From NCBI RefSeq assembly GCF_040436345.1, contig NC_133223.1, positions 30,243,493-30,307,492 of the forward strand: a stretch of 64,000 bases of DNA, given 5' to 3'. A model generated the notes under the pieces. It was not told the origin of the DNA and ran no database searches. It worked only from the letters and a program-made list of their open reading frames with translations. Shown here piece after piece: positions 60,068 through 64,000 of the stretch (within the stretch, counting starts at the first letter, position 1; the number at the start of each line of letters is the position of its first letter). Source of the stretch: Pagrus major. Taxonomy: Eukaryota > Chordata > Actinopteri > Spariformes > Sparidae. The position numbers and the translations under genes were made by a program.

Positions 60068-61099
60068 TCATCTACTTTCCTGTGAAATGTTCTTTTTAAC
60101 GTGTTGGTCCACACAGTTCAGATCCTCACACTGCTTCCCCAACACTCCTTTATAAACCTCAAAGCGATGGTTCAAATCTTTCTGCGAGTGGATTTTATAT
60201 TTGGTGCCGAAGGCGCCGTCAGCAGAAGCAGTCCCGTAGAAGACACAACCTATCCGGGAGTGAACCAGCGCCATGGCACACATGACACAAGGCTCCCGGG
60301 TCACATAGAGGTCATACCCGGTGCATATGTACGGCTGAGGACTCGCTTCTGCATCAGTAAGCTTCTGAAAGCTGCAGCCAGGATATCTGTCAAAAGAGTA
60401 ACATCCACCTCCCTGACTCCGAGCCACGAGGTCAATGCAGACCATGACGCCGTGATGAAGAGGATGGTCGCCTCTGCAGTCATGACCCACTGCGATGATC
60501 CTCTCCATCACTGGGTCGACCATCACCGCCCCCACCGCCTCCATTCCCAGCTCGCTTCCTGCTCTGGCGGCAGTCAGAGCAGACGTCATGTACGTGTGCA
60601 TCCTGGCTTTCTGAGGCAGGCTGAAGAGCTCTCCTCTCAGGGCGACCGTCACCTGTTTGTCCTCATGAAACGAGGTGGGCCAGTGTTTGCTCACCAGCTC
60701 AAACTGGGGTCGGGTCAAAGGAGGACGGGCAGGGACCTTCACCACAAAAGGCTGACCCAGTCCTTCATGTTTAACTCCACCTGAGGGGAGCAGAGAGTCG
60801 ATGGAGACCTCCTTCAGGTCTGGTGCCTCACTGACGAGGCAGACGAGGACCTCCAGAGGATGAAGGCTGCCCTTCTCCTTCACCGCCCGCACCCTCTTGA
60901 TGTGCTGGAGGTCGTTCAGAGGGTAGAGGCCATTCAGCTCCCGGACCAGTCGAGATGTCTCCTTCTTGTCTACAATGGGCGCAGCAAACGCTTCGATCAG
61001 CTCCACGTCTTGTGACTGCTCATCTGACAGGACGGGATACGCCACCCAGGAGTCGGTGTCACACTCCGAGCCTTTCCAGCGTTTCGTCTGAGGCTCCAT
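60068..61099 (-). CDS. adat3: ADAT3, non-catalytic subunit of the tRNA wobble adenosine deaminase
   Basis: Partner of ADAT2 in the heterodimer that converts adenosine 34 to inosine in tRNA anticodons. The frame encodes 343 residues without introns; human ADAT3 (about 350) also has a single coding exon. An N-terminal domain (residues about 20-150) is followed by a cytidine/deoxycytidylate deaminase fold. Zinc ligands are His216 in DHPLHHGVM and Cys271 and Cys274 in REPCVMCAMALVHSR. The usual catalytic Glu is Val218 (HGV instead of HAE), the substitution that marks the structural subunit. The end of the fold reads SRIGCVFYG and GTKYKIHSQKDLNHRFEVYKG. The start is the first ATG of the frame; the sequence before it contains 'cacag', so a leader intron is possible. 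Confidence 0.95.
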   Translation of the reverse strand: MEPQTKRWKGSECDTDSWVAYPVLSDEQSQDVELIEAFAAPIVDKKETSRLVRELNGLYPLNDLQHIKRVRAVKEKGSLHPLEVLVCLVSEAPDLKEVSIDSLLPSGGVKHEGLGQPFVVKVPARPPLTRPQFELVSKHWPTSFHEDKQVTVALRGELFSLPQKARMHTYMTSALTAARAGSELGMEAVGAVMVDPVMERIIAVGHDCRGDHPLHHGVMVCIDLVARSQGGGCYSFDRYPGCSFQKLTDAEASPQPYICTGYDLYVTREPCVMCAMALVHSRIGCVFYGTASADGAFGTKYKIHSQKDLNHRFEVYKGVLGKQCEDLNCVDQHVKKNISQESR

Positions 61100-62960
61100 T
61101 GTTCCTGTGTTCTCCTGTGAAATATGATTTCACAGCAAAGTGAAGCAAAGTCAGGAGAGAGAACATGATGACAGAGTGTTTCTGTTGTGAAACTAAGACC
61201 AACAAAGACCTTTGCTTCATTTATATTTCAGTGAAAGAGATCAGCTGGCAGCTTGTGTCCTAAAAGTTTAAGCAGATTTTTAACTCAAAACATGGACAAG
61301 CCAGTTGTAACTCACACTGGACGGGTTATTTCATGCATTTTCAGTTTGTGATGGTTGAAGATTTATTTATTAAATATAGTGCAGGAGTTCTTTTAATTAT
61401 GTTATTCTTATTTTTTTACAATAAAATGCAACAAAATTTTGTTTCTGTCAACAGGATAGAGGTGTCACGATGCTCCGAATTCACAATTCGACTTTGATTT
61501 AAACATTTTTTCAGCGCTGACGGGTAAATCTGGATGTATAAAGATCAACAGATCATTGGTTTTATACCCTGACAACCGTTGTTTACGTTTCCAATTTCTC
61601 TTTAGAAAAGTACATTCATTTTGCCACCACAGATTGACTTCATTCTTGTGGCTTTTTGCAGGTAAGGCAGGTTTAAATAATATTAACCAAAAATAATGAT
61701 GCCAGAGTTCAATAAAAAAGTGCAACCCTTGGGGGATTCAACAATAAAAACAACAAAAGATAGAAAGTGACAGTGAAGATAACAGTTAGTTACAGTAAAG
61801 TGGATTTAGTGGATAAGTAACCCTTAACTTTGGTTATCAAACGTGCACTCAGCAGGACAGTTTACAGTTATAGACAACAACATCAGTGCCCTCTGATGGA
61901 CAAACTATGTAATTAAAAGTTTTTTAATTTTTCAATACTGCATTTCAATACTGCAATTACATGTATACACCTGTGAAAAGTAGTGATGATCCAATACCCT
62001 TTTTCCTTCCTGATACCAATTCTAAATACCTGAACTTGCAAAATGGCCAATACCAGGTACAAAAATATTTTTCATCTAGTTTAAGAGTCAGGCAGAAATG
62101 AAAAAGAACACAGATATCAACACATGTAAGTTTTCTGACATGTCTCTTGCTGTTTATGGATATTGGCTACTTGTGCTGTAAATAAAAAGGTTAACATACA
62201 GGTGTACAGGACACTTTAATAAATAAATGACATTGTGTCAAACACGAGACAAAGTTATGTAACGGAGGCAGCATATTTTAGTTTAACAATAAACTTTATT
62301 GTCTCAAATGACATCACTGCATTTTAACAGTAAACTTGGAATTTAACGATTTTAAATCACCACAAGCATCTTTTTTCTGCTTTATGTTCTGTAAAGGAAA
62401 AGGTTTTCATATCGGTCAGGTTCGAGTAAACAATGCATTAAAAAACACAGCCAGTAATGATTTTATGTCTGTAGTGTTGAAACAAGAAGCTGATAAATGA
62501 ACAAAACTTGATTCCAGTTTTAAAAAATTAATAATAATTACAGTCATCAACTGAAAATGCCAAACATCTGGTGGTGGAAGCTTCAGAGTTGCAGACACAG
62601 AACATGCTTTCCAGGATAAACTGAATCCTTGAACATTCGTGTTGAAGTTTTTTAAGAAATGTATAGACACCGTTCTTCTGTCCTTATTTGATCCAGATAT
62701 TACTGTTTACATTCTAGAGATTAATCTATAATTTAATCAATTTATAGTTGAAAGTCACCTTTCATAATGTCCAGAAAACCCACTACAGGTCCAGAGGTGC
62801 AGCAGGGATTTTTAATAAAGCTAGAAGTGATCCCTTAAAGACACATGTGAAAATAATTCATGAAGCAGCCTGCAGGAGGTTCCCGTTGATATTCTGCTTT
62901 AGGAGCAAAAGCAGCGAGTAGTTTCATAGAAAACACTCAGGCCAACATGCAGTCCTTTCT
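61100..62960. other. Spacer between ADAT3 and ALKBH6 with repeat pieces
   Basis: No exon found. A stretch at 61463-61740 beginning 'gaggtgtcacgatgctccga' and another at 61985-62240 ('gtgatgatccaatacc') look like dispersed repeats, without second copies in the window. A minus-strand poly(A) signal candidate for ALKBH6 is AATAAA at 62295-62300. Confidence 0.45.
62335..62430 (-). repeat. Inverted fragment of the 'GACCGATAT' repeat
   Basis: The plus strand reads 'aatcaccacaagcatctttt' and 'catatcggtcaggttc', the reverse complement of parts of copy B at 42623-42840. Confidence 0.6.
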
Positions 62961-63668
62961 TCACTTCCTCCCCAGTATAAGCTTCGTCTTCATAACTTTA
63001 GGCACGTGTCTAATGGTCAGCGACACTCTGGTTCCTCGGGTCAGAGTCTCTCCCTGCTGGGCCCCGGCAGCAGACAGGTTCACCACCTTGTCCGTCAGTG
63101 TGTCCTGATCACAGGGCCGGATGCCGTGAAGCAGCCTTTGGTACATTTCATCCTGCAGGATCAGGAGACTGCGAGGCTTCACCAGCAGCGAGAAGAGGAA
63201 GCGGTTCTCCTCCGTCTGCGGTGTGTCGCCCTCCTCCAGGCTGCTGATGGGCGAGTAGAAGTCGAGGAGCGTGTGAGAGCCCAGGCTGATGGTGGTGACG
63301 GTGGGGTGGTACAGAGGGCCGTCTTCATGAGGCATAATCCCTTCTCCTTGTTTATACTCATTCACCAACACATGGTTGGCCGTTTTCCCACTGAAGGCAC
63401 CCAGAGAGGAGATTTTCTCACAGTACGTCTGGAGCCAGTCAGGCATCTTCTCCGCCAGCATGCCTTTCGGATGTGGTAACCCTCCCCAGTTCTGAAGCCT
63501 TCTCCCTGACAGCTGAGTCCACTTAGTTTTTGGAGACTTATACACCTGCTGCTGAAGGTAGGACTCCTCATCCTCTGTTATGAAATCTGGGATGTAATAC
63601 ACTGTTGGTGGGGCATCTTTTACGACAAACTGCTTCAAGTCCTCCAAAATACATGCTGGCTGTTCCAT
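62961..63668 (-). CDS. alkbh6: ALKBH6, AlkB-family 2-oxoglutarate/Fe(II) dioxygenase
   Basis: A member of the AlkB dioxygenase family, whose relatives reverse or install alkyl marks on nucleic acids; its substrate is less well settled than those of ALKBH2 and ALKBH3. The frame gives 235 residues. Iron ligands are His114 and Asp116 in [11 protein letters not shown] and His181 in RLLHGI; the 2-oxoglutarate arginines are Arg214 and Arg220 in [10 protein letters not shown]. The family run [19 protein letters not shown] (residues 49-67) and ANHVLVNEY distinguish it from other ALKBH proteins. The coding region has no intron here, whereas the human gene is split. The start is the first ATG; a possible acceptor ('ttttctaaag') lies nine bases upstream, so a leader intron may exist. 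Confidence 0.93.
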   Translation of the reverse strand: MEQPACILEDLKQFVVKDAPPTVYYIPDFITEDEESYLQQQVYKSPKTKWTQLSGRRLQNWGGLPHPKGMLAEKMPDWLQTYCEKISSLGAFSGKTANHVLVNEYKQGEGIMPHEDGPLYHPTVTTISLGSHTLLDFYSPISSLEEGDTPQTEENRFLFSLLVKPRSLLILQDEMYQRLLHGIRPCDQDTLTDKVVNLSAAGAQQGETLTRGTRVSLTIRHVPKVMKTKLILGRK

Positions 63669-64000
63669 GCCTCCTTTAGAAAAGTCAACATGAAATGCTC
63701 GTTAAAACCCAACTTTAAAAGAAATGCTAACGCTGGCTAACCTCTCTTATAGTGGCTAACAGGGAGTAAAGTGGACTACAGCCACGTTTGGAAAGATCAA
63801 CTATGACTGAATAGATTACTAAAACGTCTACTCTATGTATTAAAACGTACAGTTATATAATTAACGAATAATAGTGGAACTATTGATGCTAACAGCAGCA
63901 GTCACATTACCACCAAAGCCATTTCCGGGTAGCTACGCTGCTAGCATTAGCATCCTTTGGATTCCTAAAACCCTTTACACATTAACCCTTTGTCTATAAC
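63669..64000 (-). other. Region upstream of ALKBH6
   Basis: Holds the leader or promoter of ALKBH6; no TATA box was seen. GCTA-rich text at 63730-63770 and 63885-63955 ('gctacgctgctagcattagc') resembles repeat interiors elsewhere in the window. Confidence 0.35.

Noticed and set aside
60101-60784. 227-codon plus-strand open frame
   Set aside because: Antisense to the well-supported ADAT3 coding region; no recognisable domain.
63006-63479. 157-codon plus-strand open frame
   Set aside because: Antisense shadow of ALKBH6.
1-64000. CRISPR arrays, operons, prophage or bacterial mobile elements
   Set aside because: The window is vertebrate nuclear DNA; the regular repeats seen are tandem satellites or transposon ends without spacer structure.

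Overview
The window reads as a teleost fish nuclear genome, probably a spiny-rayed (percomorph) species. The evidence is intron-split vertebrate genes with GT-AG splice sites, a myostatin whose mature peptide has the usual fish type-1 (mstnb) residues, and many short inverted-repeat DNA elements and dispersed repeats of kinds common in fish. Nothing looks bacterial, viral or plasmid-like. Gene density is low; most sequence is intron, intergenic DNA and repeats.

Layout from left to right: the 3' half of HIBCH (+, valine catabolism) at 330-4119; an 8.7 kb repeat-rich spacer; the one-exon coding part of the C2orf88/smAKAP gene (-) at 13680-13955, with a CpG-rich probable promoter near 15.3-15.5 kb; complete myostatin (+, three exons) at 18734-20936 with CCAAT and TATA boxes and a 1.3 kb 3'UTR; an 11 kb gene-free spacer; complete PMS1 (-, twelve coding exons, about 920 residues) at 33775-52531; a head-to-head promoter at about 53.6-53.95 kb; complete ORMDL1 (+, three coding exons, 153 residues) at 55974-58268; an intronless ADAT3 (-) at 60068-61099; and an intronless ALKBH6 ORF (-) at 62961-63668.

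HIBCH, C2orf88, MSTN, PMS1 and ORMDL1 keep the order and alternating orientations known from human 2q32, read in reverse. ADAT3 and ALKBH6 do not belong to that human block, so a synteny break lies at about 58.5-60 kb. The genes do not form one pathway: they cover mitochondrial valine breakdown, PKA anchoring, muscle growth restraint, mismatch repair, sphingolipid control, tRNA editing and an AlkB-type dioxygenase.

The more unusual material is in the repeats: a 1.27 kb element with inverted ends and an internal array of about 145 bp units (11571-12840) plus related pieces elsewhere; three families or copies of short elements flanked by TTAA; a 630 bp foldback element (26946-27575); and a roughly 32 bp satellite-like expansion inside a dispersed repeat (7989-8392). 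I found no convincing new multi-gene system. Exon coordinates were worked out by hand from reading frame, splice dinucleotides and known protein families; no alignment was run.
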